Positions 38,201 through 62,011 of a stretch of 64,000 nucleotides of DNA are shown here, piece by piece. A model generated the notes under the pieces. It did no database searches. It had not been told where the DNA came from and was given only the letters and a program-made list of their open reading frames with translations. Numbering within the stretch: the first letter of the stretch is position 1; every line of letters begins with the position of its first letter. Source of the DNA: Phoronis australis (taxonomy: Eukaryota; Phoronida; Phoronidae); assembly GCA_002633005.1 (NCBI GenBank), contig NMRA01000485.1, positions 266,419 to 330,418 of the forward strand, written 5' to 3'. Position numbers and translations under genes: made by a program.

Positions 38201-39604
38201 CTAATTAAGTTGGGTCCTGTTTGACCAGACAATTTCCACCATTTACTTAAGACTGTCAATGACTTTCAAGACACTGGATGGAGATTCCAGTGTATTGAAA
38301 GTGTTCTACACTCAAGTGGAGTGTAGAAAATTTGACATGTCAATGGCAGCTATCAAACACAGGCTGCCAGAAGTCACGCATCCAAACAGTTTGGCAAAGA
38401 GGTAATTGCCACTTCACTTCGCAAGCATTTTCAATAGGCTTTATATGACTTTACACCCAGAATAGGAAATTTACAACATCGTATATCATCAATGGCATTC
38501 ACCTGGGTAGAGTTCAATGATAACACTATGCTCCCTTCATAAGTAAGATCTCGTGAAATATCGCCGTTACTTTCAATGAAAGCACATGAGTTTGGCTATA
38601 TATTTAATCATTTCTCACCCTGACTCCTGAGTCACTTGTTGAATTTAATGGTGATTACTGTCTCTAGCTGGCATCAGTAGAGGCAGTGAATCTCCTACGG
38701 TAAGCTTTTTGGTGAATTATGCCTCACTTATTAAAACATCAAAGTCACATTGCTATAAGTACGTTCTGTGCACAGAGGAACACCTTAGCTTAGGAGCCCG
38801 TGGATGTCTTTCATTAGTTGCAACTCCAATAACTACTCCCGTAATCAAATTTTTTTCAAGCAGTCCTTCGTTCTGTCTCCCAAATCAGCAACAGGCCATT
38901 TTTAACACTGTGTATGCTCTGGCGGGCATGGTAAGAAAGTTGATTACGTGAGTTGGTGTTCAAGTTGGAAGGAATTAAATTTAAAGACATCCACAGCCTC
39001 TTCTATGCACAAAAGGTACTTATAACAACGTGACTTTGATGTTTTAATCAGAGTGAAGCATAATTAGCCGAAAAACTTATGGCGTATAGAGCTTCCTGTC
39101 TATTGTAGACAATGACCAATGAGCAATCCCTCGTTCAGTTGCCAAAATCAGTAACTGGTCATTTTTACACTTTGCACGACAGGGTATATGACGTCATAGC
39201 ACCTGTCGTGTGTCGTTGCCATTGTTAAAAATACCCTATTTCCGATTTGGAGACTGCTCGAAGAAAAAGTTGAATAAATCGTTAGTATTTGTTCGAGTTG
39301 GAAGGAATTAAAGACACCGAGGGCTTCCTAAGGTGTCCCTCTATGCGCAAAAGGTACTTATAACAACGTGATTTTGATCTTTTAATCAGGTGTGAGGCAT
39401 AATTCGCCAGCTTGTGGTCATTTTTAAATGAACTTGACACCGGTCTGTATCGGCTTGTGGAGAAAAACTCAACGTTCAATTGTTTATCGATGCAAGAGAC
39501 TTTGATATCAAACTGACTAACGCTCCAGGAACATCATGAAGTAAATTTCGACTCTAAGCGTATATCAGTACAAAAGTGCGCATCTGATTCTCACCCCAAA
39601 ACAT
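26257..39604 (-). CDS. FKBP46: Nucleoplasmin-like FK506-binding nuclear prolyl isomerase (FKBP39/FKBP46 class), 13 coding exons
   Basis: Exons in transcript order: 39595-39604, 37307-37393, 36846-37004, 36144-36275, 35053-35133, 34018-34142, 32255-32285, 31082-31275, 30223-30330, 29774-29899, 28302-28431, 27066-27114, 26257-26335. All are GT-AG with consistent phase. The sum is 1311 nt, giving 436 aa. Exon 1 supplies only MFW plus one base; MFWG followed by [11 protein letters not shown] is the hallmark start of the nucleoplasmin-like fold (about residues 1-95). Several Asp/Glu tracts follow in exons 4-8, then Lys-rich patches ([20 protein letters not shown]) that probably serve nuclear and nucleolar import and histone binding. 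The C-terminal FKBP domain (about 329-436) keeps the drug-pocket and active-site residues: Tyr356, Phe367-Asp368, Phe378, Val385-Ile386, Trp389, Tyr412 and the final LVFEVEL Phe. Relatives (insect FKBP39/46, yeast Fpr3/Fpr4) are nuclear histone chaperones and isomerases. The function here is inferred from that family. Confidence 0.95.
28530..28615. repeat. Dispersed repeat fragment, copy 1 (FKBP intron 10)
   Basis: A stretch containing CGCAAAGCGTTGAAA, GCACCGCAAACAGCATA and CTTCTAGTGGTGT aligns with 33040-33115 in intron 6 of the same gene, which has GCAGAGCGTTAAAA, GCACCGTAAACAGTGTG and CTTCTAGGGGTGT. It is probably the end of a longer degenerate repeat family also represented in CCT3 intron 2. 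Confidence 0.5.
29323..29435. repeat. 34-bp tandem repeat, about 3.3 copies
   Basis: Three adjacent 34-base units (29323-29356, 29357-29390, 29391-29424) appear identical, and a partial fourth begins at 29425. Each unit runs from GAAAATGTACTC to GCATCGTCT. It lies in FKBP intron 10. The near-zero divergence suggests recent expansion, so it is a likely length-polymorphic minisatellite. It has no spacers and is not CRISPR-like. Confidence 0.95.
31443..31510. repeat. 17-bp tandem repeat, four copies
   Basis: Four consecutive copies of TCTGGCATAGTCTGGTG; the fourth carries one substitution (GGTATAG). It lies in FKBP intron 7 and is a minisatellite. Confidence 0.95.
33040..33230. repeat. Dispersed repeat fragment, copy 2 (FKBP intron 6)
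   Basis: It shares the GAGCGTT, GCACCG-AAACAG and CTTCTAG-GGTGT blocks with 28530-28615. It continues with GAATTTCATAAAAATCCGTCAAGCAACTTC, which resembles the GAATTTCATC blocks of the repeat at 13760-14280. It is degenerate and non-coding. Confidence 0.45.
33433..33962. mobile_element. CAGGGCTTGGAA-ended transposon, 518 bp, with 6-bp target duplication
   Basis: The element spans 33439-33956 and starts CAGGGCTTGGAATGACCAATG. Its right end, TTCCAAGCTCTG, has one change from the family end. The direct repeat TGTCAC flanks it at 33433-33438 and 33957-33962. It is about 110 bases longer than the 24410 copy because of extra sequence near the left end. That extra part includes a second, diverged terminus-like stretch (CAGCCTTGAATGATCAATG, around 33512), suggesting a nested or duplicated end. 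It lies in FKBP intron 6. Confidence 0.92.
38705..39425. mobile_element. Imperfect foldback element in FKBP intron 1
   Basis: The left arm, starting GGTGAATTATGCCTCA near 38711, is an imperfect inverted copy of the right arm, which ends TGAGGCATAATTCGCC near 39412. Both arms contain the block that reads CTTATAACAACGTGA in one orientation. A second direct copy of this block lies at 38960-39070, so the element holds at least three related units in mixed orientation. No target duplication was resolved. No protein is encoded. Confidence 0.7.
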
Positions 39605-39999
39605 GTTGGTCGTCTCTTTCAACACCACCATCTAAAAGCATGGACCGGAAATTATTTTTATGTTGCATGATTACGAACTCGATTAATTTGATAGCAAAGT
39701 AACAAAAATGGTTGCTTTGTTTCAGAAGAGCAATGGCATCTAAAACAAAAAGTAGAAAAAGTTTTTTCTTTATGCATCTAAGTATTTGTTGTCTTTAATT
39801 CGAATGAAAAAAACATTCAGAATAGCTATAAATTAAATTCTATAAAACGAAATATTTAATCTTTGTTAAATAGCTCCATAGACAGTTAATGTTGGATAAC
39901 ATAAAACAAAAGATAACAATTTTGCTGACAACTTTTATCTGGTATCATTTCCTTACTTCCATAAGGATTGGTAATTTTGCGTTTTATAGAAGTCAAACC
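39605..39999. promoter_or_regulatory. Divergent promoter interval between FKBP and ALDH7A1
   Basis: The start codons of the minus-strand FKBP gene (39604) and plus-strand ALDH7A1 (40000) are 395 bases apart and point away from each other. Both 5' UTRs and the promoter(s) should therefore fit here, unless extra non-coding exons exist. The sequence is AT-rich and not CpG-island-like. I identified no diagnostic core-promoter element. Confidence 0.6.
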
Positions 40000-54377
<14,378 letters not shown>

Positions 54378-54742
54378 ACAATGTCTCCCACAGTGCTGTA
54401 AGCACTACTTTATTTCCGAAAAGATCCAAAATGGGAGCAATCATGTCGCAAAACTCCTCCTTAATCATGTTATACCTCAAAGTATGTACAATATAAAGCA
54501 GCTTCCAAAATTTAGGAGCCTTGTGACTTTCTACATGACTGCACATGGCTGCTAGTGTTCACTTTTTTAATAGTTAAAAGATTTGTTGCTTAATGACAGC
54601 CATCATGGTAAACTTGTTGAACAAATTTTCTTCTGTTTTTTGAGCAGAGAGTTGCAAAACCAAATTCCTTTTTACTACCGCTTGCTGTTCTAAAATACCG
54701 CAGCTTCATTGTATTTCAAAAGACGATTACTTGGCAAAATGT

Positions 54743-54748
54743 AATAAA
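54743..54748 (+). terminator. ALDH7A1 polyadenylation signal candidate (proximal)
   Basis: AATAAA about 366 bases after the ALDH7A1 stop. A second AATAAA lies at 55186-55191, so the gene may have alternative 3' ends. The choice cannot be made from sequence. Confidence 0.45.
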
Positions 54749-55185
54749 CAGTGTTGTTCACTTAGCAAGCAACCTTTTTCAAATTGTGCTCAACAAGGGG
54801 CATAACTCCATCCGATTATGTTGGTAATATTTTTGGAATTCAAAGCGGTCATACTGCCTATCCAGCAACCGACTGTAGGTGTCTCCACTTGTTCGTGAAC
54901 ATTAAATTTCATGTGTATAATGGAGTTTCTTTCTTCCTCGTATGGTGCAGTGAGGCTCTGCCCAATTGCAGTGTGATTTTTCAACATGGCAGCTGAAGGT
55001 GATATTGCCAAAGCAGGCGCGCATTTTGTAAAAATTATTAAAGTTTGTACACTGTGTGAATTGGGTGCTTTGAAAATAGGTATATACTTTTAGAAAATGT
55101 TTTTTATTGACCGTATTGGTTGAATAGACTTGTTACTATGCAACAACTGTTCATATTTGGTTGCCTGGTGTCTCCAAGGAAAGTT

Positions 55186-55191
55186 AATAAA
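55186..55191 (+). terminator. ALDH7A1 polyadenylation signal candidate (distal)
   Basis: A second plus-strand AATAAA about 809 bases past the stop codon. Confidence 0.4.
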
Positions 55192-57100
55192 ATACTGTCA
55201 CCTTTAACCTCATGGTTTTCTTCATTTCGCAGGAGAGATTATACTACTTGAATTAACTGTCTATGTAGGAGTACTGGTGTGAATAGGTTAAACAGAAATC
55301 GCAGCGCAGAAAACACACGGGTTGTCTGGGTTCCGTTCCATAGACGCAAGAAACGCGCGAAAACGAAAGAGAAGCACCTGATGGTCGGGTACACTGGATG
55401 GATTGTCTTGTATCTAGGCAAGGTTGAGCTGCTATAATGTAAAATCGTTTATGGTGACGTTGGCAACGTTTTTGAAATTCGACTACAATTGTGGGTGAAG
55501 ATCTCTAAGAACTTGCAATTGCATAATGTTAGTAGTTTCAATGCCCTCTGTCCAGAAAACTGAGACTTGAATACTGAACCTTGGGAAAATGAGATGATAT
55601 CAAGTGCTACCTTTAAAGGTGGAGCTGTCGAATTGTTTTCCTTTAATCCAGGTATCTTTCGCTGAACTGAAGCAACCTTTGTTCGTGTAATGCAAAATCT
55701 GGAAATGCGGAACATCGCAACCTAATTCTTTGCTTTAGTGAGCCAAACCCAACTTGTTAAATGGCAAAGTATTTAAAGCAAATGAAACTGGTAAGATAAG
55801 CTGCCTTGATTTCAGCGAATGGCTGACAAACAAACGTGATAACAAGCTATTTAAATGACGAAAGCACGGCGGATTTTAGTGTTTTACAGCTCTACCCATA
55901 CATGTAACTCCAAGAAGTCTATTCCATTGTATGCATGCATAACGGTGATAGAAATTGTTTTGAAGTGTTTGTTTTAAAGTGCCCTACTTTTTATGAACAT
56001 GCCAATTTTCATCTAGAGTCGGGTCGTCTACTGCTGTAAAACAAAAACAAAAAGATGATTTGAACGATTTTTAAAATTTTGTCTTGGAATTTCTAAAGTC
56101 CAAGTAGAAATTTTGTCATATCGTTGTTTCGCTTTAAATTTAATTTTACACCTGTTTTTGCTAATTTTCATTAAAAACATTGTCATACATGACTTAGCAA
56201 CAGGTCCAAAATTAAAGTCTACAAATTTTCCAACCCATAACCTCGAAACACAAACGCTAGTGAATCTTGAAGATAATTCGTCTGATTTATCTGCAAGTAT
56301 GTCGGTTCACCTCAGCGCGCAGAAATCGTATAAATATAAATTATTAGTCTTCACGAACGCCATATCTTGGTCACAAGGTCTGCACGATTGCTGAAAGTCC
56401 CGGGTTGGAACATAGATACTCTAGTCTACGGTTGCAACGGGGCACCACTACATGTATACATGACGGTCACGTGACGTGACCACATATGGCGTGTCAGCCT
56501 CGTCCCCAAGCCTCAAGATAGCGCTGATCGCTTTAGCCGATCAGCACCATTTTGAAGCTTGTTACAAGGCTGATGGCGTGTATGAATACTAATAATTTTT
56601 ACCGTATTGCCGCGCCATTAAGACTATGGGTGTGTCTGCGGAACTGCGCGATTCTTAAGCACATGTGACAATGTGCGAACCAAATGGGTGAAAAATGTCG
56701 CGAAAAAGGCATTATTTCGGAACGAGGCCCATGGGCCTAAAGGCACGGCAATGAATACGGTACCTATAGGATTTATTTAGTTACATGTAGCCATTTGAAA
56801 CATAATATAAACAGATATTAACACACGTGTTTCATTGTCCCAGATATCAACATTTTCACGTTTAAAGCACAATCCCGATGTTTGGGGTGCAACATTTTAC
56901 GCACGGAATGTAGCAAAAATTGTTAAACATTGATTGATATGATTCCGTAGTTATCTTACCCTGAGATACCGTGCGCCTATGCCTCAAAAACATAGCTTTG
57001 CAAGTACAGATAAATCGGACGAAAATGCTTGGTTATGGTACATGAGATCAAATAAATCTCAAAAGAGTTGAGTCACGCTTTATCGGACGATGGTTTCTGT

Positions 57101-57450
57101 CGATGGTTTACTCACGGCGTTGTCACACTAATGCTCCTCAGGGGGACATTTTCTGCTGTGTTTCCACCCTGAGCCGGCACATCCCTCCTCAGACAACCCG
57201 GCCACCTGCGGCCTCCGCCAAGATAACCATATTGATATCGAGTGTAGCACGGACGCCTGATCGACGTATTCCCATCGCCAGCCGTGGTCTTGTCCTCAAA
57301 CAATCCATCAACTCCGATTTCCAAGCAGCTGGATTACAGGAACGCGCCTCGACTCCCAGTCGAAAGTTTTGCGCCTGAAACCGTGGACGAAAGAACGAGA
57401 GACTTAGTCACGGTCCATGCACGCACGGTGAGACGATAGCTACATGTAGT
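57101..57450. other. CpG-richer patch with a possible exon, identity unknown
   Basis: This patch is visibly richer in G, C and CpG than its surroundings and is open in both directions. On the minus strand a 70-codon frame runs from 57324 and reaches a good donor (GCC then GTGAGTAAAC) at 57115/57116, as expected for a first coding exon. On the plus strand a 91-codon frame covers 57103-57378, and a donor-like CACGGTGAGACG lies at about 57424-57435. Neither translation matches a family I know, and no continuation exon was found. It could be a promoter or first exon of an unannotated gene. Confidence 0.25.
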
Positions 57451-57537
57451 GTTCACTGTTGAATAGTGTAGCGGAAAGCATTTACACCAAAGAGACATGT
57501 CTTGAACAGGTGTTTTACTAATATCAGTACCTTTTCA

Positions 57538-57652
57538 GGTAAAAGTTGAGCAAACGGGTCTCTTCAAAATGGGGTACCTTGATGCCGTTATTCAATGAAA
57601 ACTCGTTATCGGCAGCAATTTTGAAGAGGGGTCGTTTATTCCACTTTTACCC
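57538..57652. repeat. Imperfect inverted repeat, about 115 bp
   Basis: GGTAAAAGTTGAGCAAACG then TCTTCAAAATGG at the left is imperfectly inverted at the right as TTTTGAAGAGG then CGTTTATTCCACTTTTACC. The ends are about 33 bases each with several mismatches. It could be a small MITE or a hairpin-forming transcript. Confidence 0.6.
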
Positions 57653-59211
57653 ATCTTCATACTCAGTACTTGTGTGCCACTAAATGAATGATTTTTTACA
57701 CTAAAATTCTTTCAGTCGGTGACGAACCATGACAGCCAAATCCCAGACACCTTAAGTCAACCGCACGTCGAGAAACTACGATGTGCAAAAGGTATATATT
57801 TATTCATATAGAGTAAAGTCGAGCAGCTGATGATAGTGTCTTTGAGCAAAACGTTATATTATTGACTGATTTCCGCAGCAAATCTGCAGTCGCTGGTACC
57901 CGCGGCAGTTGTAGACCGTTGAGGTATCTACCAGATTACAGAGCAATGCCAACAACACTTAAAAACAATTCACTTTGTTTAATAAGATCTGGTCGAGGTG
58001 ATTCGGTACATAAGTAGTTATAGTGCCGGCTCTAGTATCCTAAGCTGACTGAGCGAGGAGGCGGTGAGTTGGGTAGGCTGGGGGTAGTTGGCTTTATTAA
58101 AAAATCGGCAACTACAATAACCAGCCAATGCAGTTAAATGACATATTATTATATAAATGAAACAAGCGAAAATTCAATTTTGGCCCTCAAAAGTGGGACC
58201 ACCTACATTAATATAAAAGACACCGCCAGGAAAACCACCAACGAGAGAGGTTTCTCTATTAATTGGGTTGGACCACTTTCGAAGCTCGAAATTGAAATCA
58301 TGCCAGTGTCATTTTAGTGGGTATAAAATAATTAGCTTTTAAAAGCAGGTTATCTCACGAAAAGTTGTTTACAAGATAAAAAAGTCCATTCACACGCCAT
58401 TCAGTTTTCTTTTCACATGAGTGAGCGATGGGAAATTCAGTTTAAAAGCGAATTGTTGATGCGAAACATAGCCACTTGTAACCACTAATCTCATAAAGTG
58501 TAAATGTTTTACAGTAATTTTCTTTTCCTGTTTAGCAGTAATTTTAAGATTTGGTTTAACAAATTGATAATAGGCCTGATATTGGAAAGATGCTGGCTAT
58601 GTACGCCAAGTGTTACTGAACATTACCCTGGCTTTTGCGATTCCAACTCCCTCAAAGTCCTCTCCTGAGTGCGGAAAAACACAGGAGCGTGTGTCATTTC
58701 GAACTTATGATGGGACATTGAGGAAGCAAGATTAGGCACAAGCCAGAGTAGTGTAGATGTAGCGTCAACAGCTAGCGCTTGCATAACTGCAATCACATGA
58801 ATTTGCTGCTGAATGTCTCACTAAATCCCATAAGTATTTTGTGACGTTATCAAACACTCACACAGTTTTATAAACCTTTAGTGAAATGACAGAATAAAAG
58901 TAAAGCGACGCTAACGTTCCTGGAGCCAAACAAACTTCAAAACATTGATGAAGTGAAGATTATATTTTAGGTTGAGTAAGAAGTTTCATAATTTGACGGA
59001 GTTTGTGGTAGGACAGTTCACTATCCACCCTTTTAGAGAACTGTCAAGATGAAAACCTACCCATTTAGAGGAAAAAAACGTTTAATCCAAGTTTTTGTTT
59101 AAAGATTGTAAAGAAATTCACCTTCCGAAGATTTTTCCGTAACACGATTCATTCGAAGAAATTGCAAGCCTACTTCGGTGCTTATCAAATTGAATAAACA
59201 ACCCTTTAGAA
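57653..59211. other. Intergenic sequence, no gene recognised
   Basis: Apart from a weak inverted repeat at 58168-58300 (AAAAGTGGGACCAC against GGACCACTTTCGAAG, with AATTCAATTTTGG against CGAAATTGAA outside), nothing structured was seen. No exon could be supported. Confidence 0.5.
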
Positions 59212-59350
59212 TCACAAACATTTTTAAGTCTGTCTGCACGCCACTTGTTGGGCACATCACGTGACCTAATGAACCATAGTCTGAAAAGATTTCTGCCCCG
59301 ACCGTGACTCGAATACGGGACCTGCTAAGCGTTCAGACACTCTAGTCCAC
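59212..59350 (-). mobile_element. tRNA-derived SINE-like repeat, copy B
   Basis: On the minus strand it begins GCTCAGTGGACTAGAGTGTC and then GTATTCGAGTCACGG, tRNA A-box-like and B-box-like segments. It continues with the same tail as copy A at 7907-8040, including AACATTTTTAAGTCTG in plus orientation. It has about 20 extra bases in the tail (around TTGGGCACATCACGTGACC). It is intergenic. Confidence 0.75.
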
Positions 59351-61710
59351 TGAGCCATATATTATAAACCCTTTGGAATTCACACACGCACGCACAAACA
59401 CACAAACAAACACACGCCCACAAACATATATGTACAGTGTGTATACATGTGAACATTTCATAGCAACAAACCTTAAGAAAATATGAAAATATTAATCTGT
59501 TCTCTGGGTTGTTGAACTAAGACCTTGTTCAGTAGAGTTTCAACTCCTAAAGTGTATCCAAAAATGAAATTTAATACGAAAGACACTTTGTCGGCAGGAA
59601 ACTGATGTCGAAGAGGTCACGCATGTTAGCTAAACGATCCGTAAATTCCACATAAGTAAGTACCCTTCGAGACAGGAAGCATTTTGCATGGGCGCGCGGA
59701 CAGAAATTTAACGCAGAGTCGTTCTGTAGTGTTTCCTGTATACGAAAAATATGGAAAATCAGTCAGTAACGTATTGAGTGCAATAAAACACGGTTTCGAA
59801 GTCAATCTCTGATATGAGTTTTATGAAAACAATTAAGTTGCATGAAATGAAAAAGGAAATTATGTTTTGGAAAACTGTAACAGTGTTTGAAGATATCAAC
59901 ATGAAAAATTATATCAAAATAAAATTTCTTTCTTTTTAAATTTCACCGAAAAGACATGGTCACTTCACCCAACTAACAACATATTAATAAAAAATCAAGC
60001 TTACAGGCTTTGTACTTGGCAGAAGATACACTCGGCTACTGAGTTAAAATCTATAGTTTTGTTAATAATTTGCTGCATACTCAAACTCGCCAATAAGGTC
60101 CTACACAAAATCAGTTACTCCATTTCAGTGATCGGTGTTGAACAATGTTACGAGCCCAATGAAAACTGATCTCTAGCCGTGGCTCAGCGCAAAACCTATG
60201 GGGTCACTACAATAACAAAATTAGAAGTAATTTAACAAAGATCGTGCATTTATTTTATTTAAATAAGTATCGTAATATTTGAACTGTCTTTGCGGAGTGT
60301 GCTTAAAAGCGATTTTGCTAGCCCAGAACGTCCAAGGTAGGTTTGTGATTTCATGACACTCCAGGTATCTGAGCGCTGAGGGCTATTACAGTATAGAAGT
60401 CGTTGGAATCAGTGTATTTGTAAATTAAATTAATAGCGCCTTCGCCAGCGCTGTTTCTGCCAACTGCGAATATCATTAAGTAATCCACTAATGCGTGTGT
60501 AAAATTATATATGCTCTGCAGTTGATTAATAAATTCATTTCAATTAGTTCGTCCACTTAATTGCACGATACTGTTTGAAGTCGGTGCTCCCTGAAACACT
60601 ATCAATTACTACGCAATCGATCTCTACAAGGACATAATTAGAGAAGAAGGCACGTTGATCATTAGAAATTACCGGCGACAATTTCATTAATTGAGAGTTC
60701 GCGGGACTAGCTTCACAGTTGGTCAGCTTGAGAAAATCCCAATATGGCAGCATGCCCGCCAGGGTGCAACTGTATCGAGGGCAATACACTCTGACCCAGT
60801 GCCCTCCAAAGGTGGCGCTGTATTGGAGGGTATAGGGGCAATTTCCGCTCGTAGAAGTCTTCTGACAAAGGCAAATTATGATTTAGGCTACTAAAGCTGT
60901 GTCCAGGCGAGCATTTTCACTGTTCTACAAATTTACGTTCTTCCACACGAACTTATGGTTCTTCCTCATGTGATAGAACTTCCAAATATTATATTCACAA
61001 AAAGCCTTTTACAAAACAAGACGCGTGCACCCAGGGGGGCTCGAAGGAGCCCCCCATTTGGCGAAGTTGGAAAAAGGTCCGCCTCAGAGAAACAAAAAGT
61101 CCGAAAAAGTAGCAAAGGAGACAAAAGCCCACTAAAAAGGCAGGAAAATTCAGCGAATGCACAATTAATTGCTCTGAATGTACCCTTTTTTATTAGAACG
61201 TCCACATTCTCAAAAATTCAAATCCCCTATTTTTAGGCTGGTGCACGCATGCAAAAGGCTTTGGAAAAAAGGTGCGATTAATTAACGAGAGCGCATGTGT
61301 ACCTTGTGGAGCTCGAAGAAGTAAATCATGTTTGTGGAACGTCACTTCGTGAAAGTTTTGTGGTATGAGATATTCAGAATCTCTAGTCTCGTACTAAGAG
61401 CCACAACGATTTAATCTTAGATAACAGTGTTATTTTGATGGCATATTTTGGATCAGGCTACTACTTTCATTTGAAGTATTTGCCAGTATTTCATTTGTAA
61501 CTACTCTACACACCTGGCGATCCCCAGTCCAATTTATGTTCTACCTGTATAATTACTGTATTCTAAGTAATATACAACCCTCTCAAACTGGTTTTGGGGA
61601 AACCCTTATTACTCCTTAACTGCACCAACCGCGAGTTTACAAGTTAAATGATGTGCGTAATTTCTAATTATTTATCTGCAACAACCACGATTTTACAAGT
61701 TAGACGATGA
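59351..61710. other. Intergenic sequence, no gene recognised
   Basis: AT-rich, without supported exons. A compact GC-rich hairpin lies at about 61034-61056 (GGGGGGCTC, GAAG loop, GAGCCCCCC). A short inverted repeat (CCCTCCAA against TTGGAGGG) lies near 60802-60830. The open frames at 60544-60894 and 60955-61236 have no known relatives that I recognise and may belong to old repeats. Confidence 0.5.
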
Positions 61711-61787
61711 GTGCGTGCGTGCGTGCGTGCGTGCATGTGTGTGTGTGCGTGTATGTGAGTGTGTGTGCGTGTGCGTGTGTGTGTGTA
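61711..61787. repeat. (GTGC)n/(GT)n microsatellite
   Basis: A 77-base run of GTGC and GT units with a few interruptions, forming purine-pyrimidine alternating sequence. The preceding 100 bases contain two diverged copies of a CAAC-ACC-CGA-TTTACAAGTTA motif. Confidence 0.92.
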
Positions 61788-61940
61788 CATACTGTATTTT
61801 CTTTGATGTACTTGTTATTTTGAGAAAAACAAGTTAAAATATGTTATATTATACCACAATATTAGGCTCGAATGGCAGATACAAGCGTGTAATAACCCAT
61901 AAAGTTATCTCACTAGTGAAATAACATTTTGGCGGGAAAC

Positions 61941-62011
61941 CGAGGCCGGATTCGAACCCGGGCCTCATAGTTTCTAGTCGCCGACTTTACCACTACACCA
62001 CTCAGCGGCTG
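61941..62011 (-). mobile_element. tRNA-like sequence, probable SINE head or tRNA pseudogene
   Basis: On the minus strand, TGGTGTAGTGGTAAAGTC (A-box like) is followed about 30 bases later by GGGTTCGAATCCGG (B-box like), a normal internal pol III promoter spacing. However, the acceptor and T stems do not pair properly as I read them, so a functional tRNA is unlikely. It may be the head of a different SINE family from the copies at 7907 and 59212. Confidence 0.55.

Larger units (their letters stand above)
54378..57100. other. Region downstream of ALDH7A1
   Basis: It contains the ALDH7A1 3' UTR and then AT-rich intergenic sequence. The open frames around 54784-55011 and 55449-55715 show no family resemblance or splice context that I trust. 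Nothing else is supported. Confidence 0.55.

Noticed and set aside
39889-39999. An in-frame upstream Met that would lengthen the ALDH7A1 N-terminus
   Set aside because: The longer N-terminus does not look like a presequence. The Met at 40000 has a better start context and gives a typical mitochondrial presequence and a length near that of the human protein.
60544-60894. Overlapping open frames of 81 and 67 codons on opposite strands
   Set aside because: No known domain, no splice context, and the stretch looks like an old dispersed repeat.
61034-61056. Hairpin resembling a bacterial intrinsic terminator
   Set aside because: The context is animal nuclear DNA, there is no U-tract immediately after the stem, and no gene ends there.
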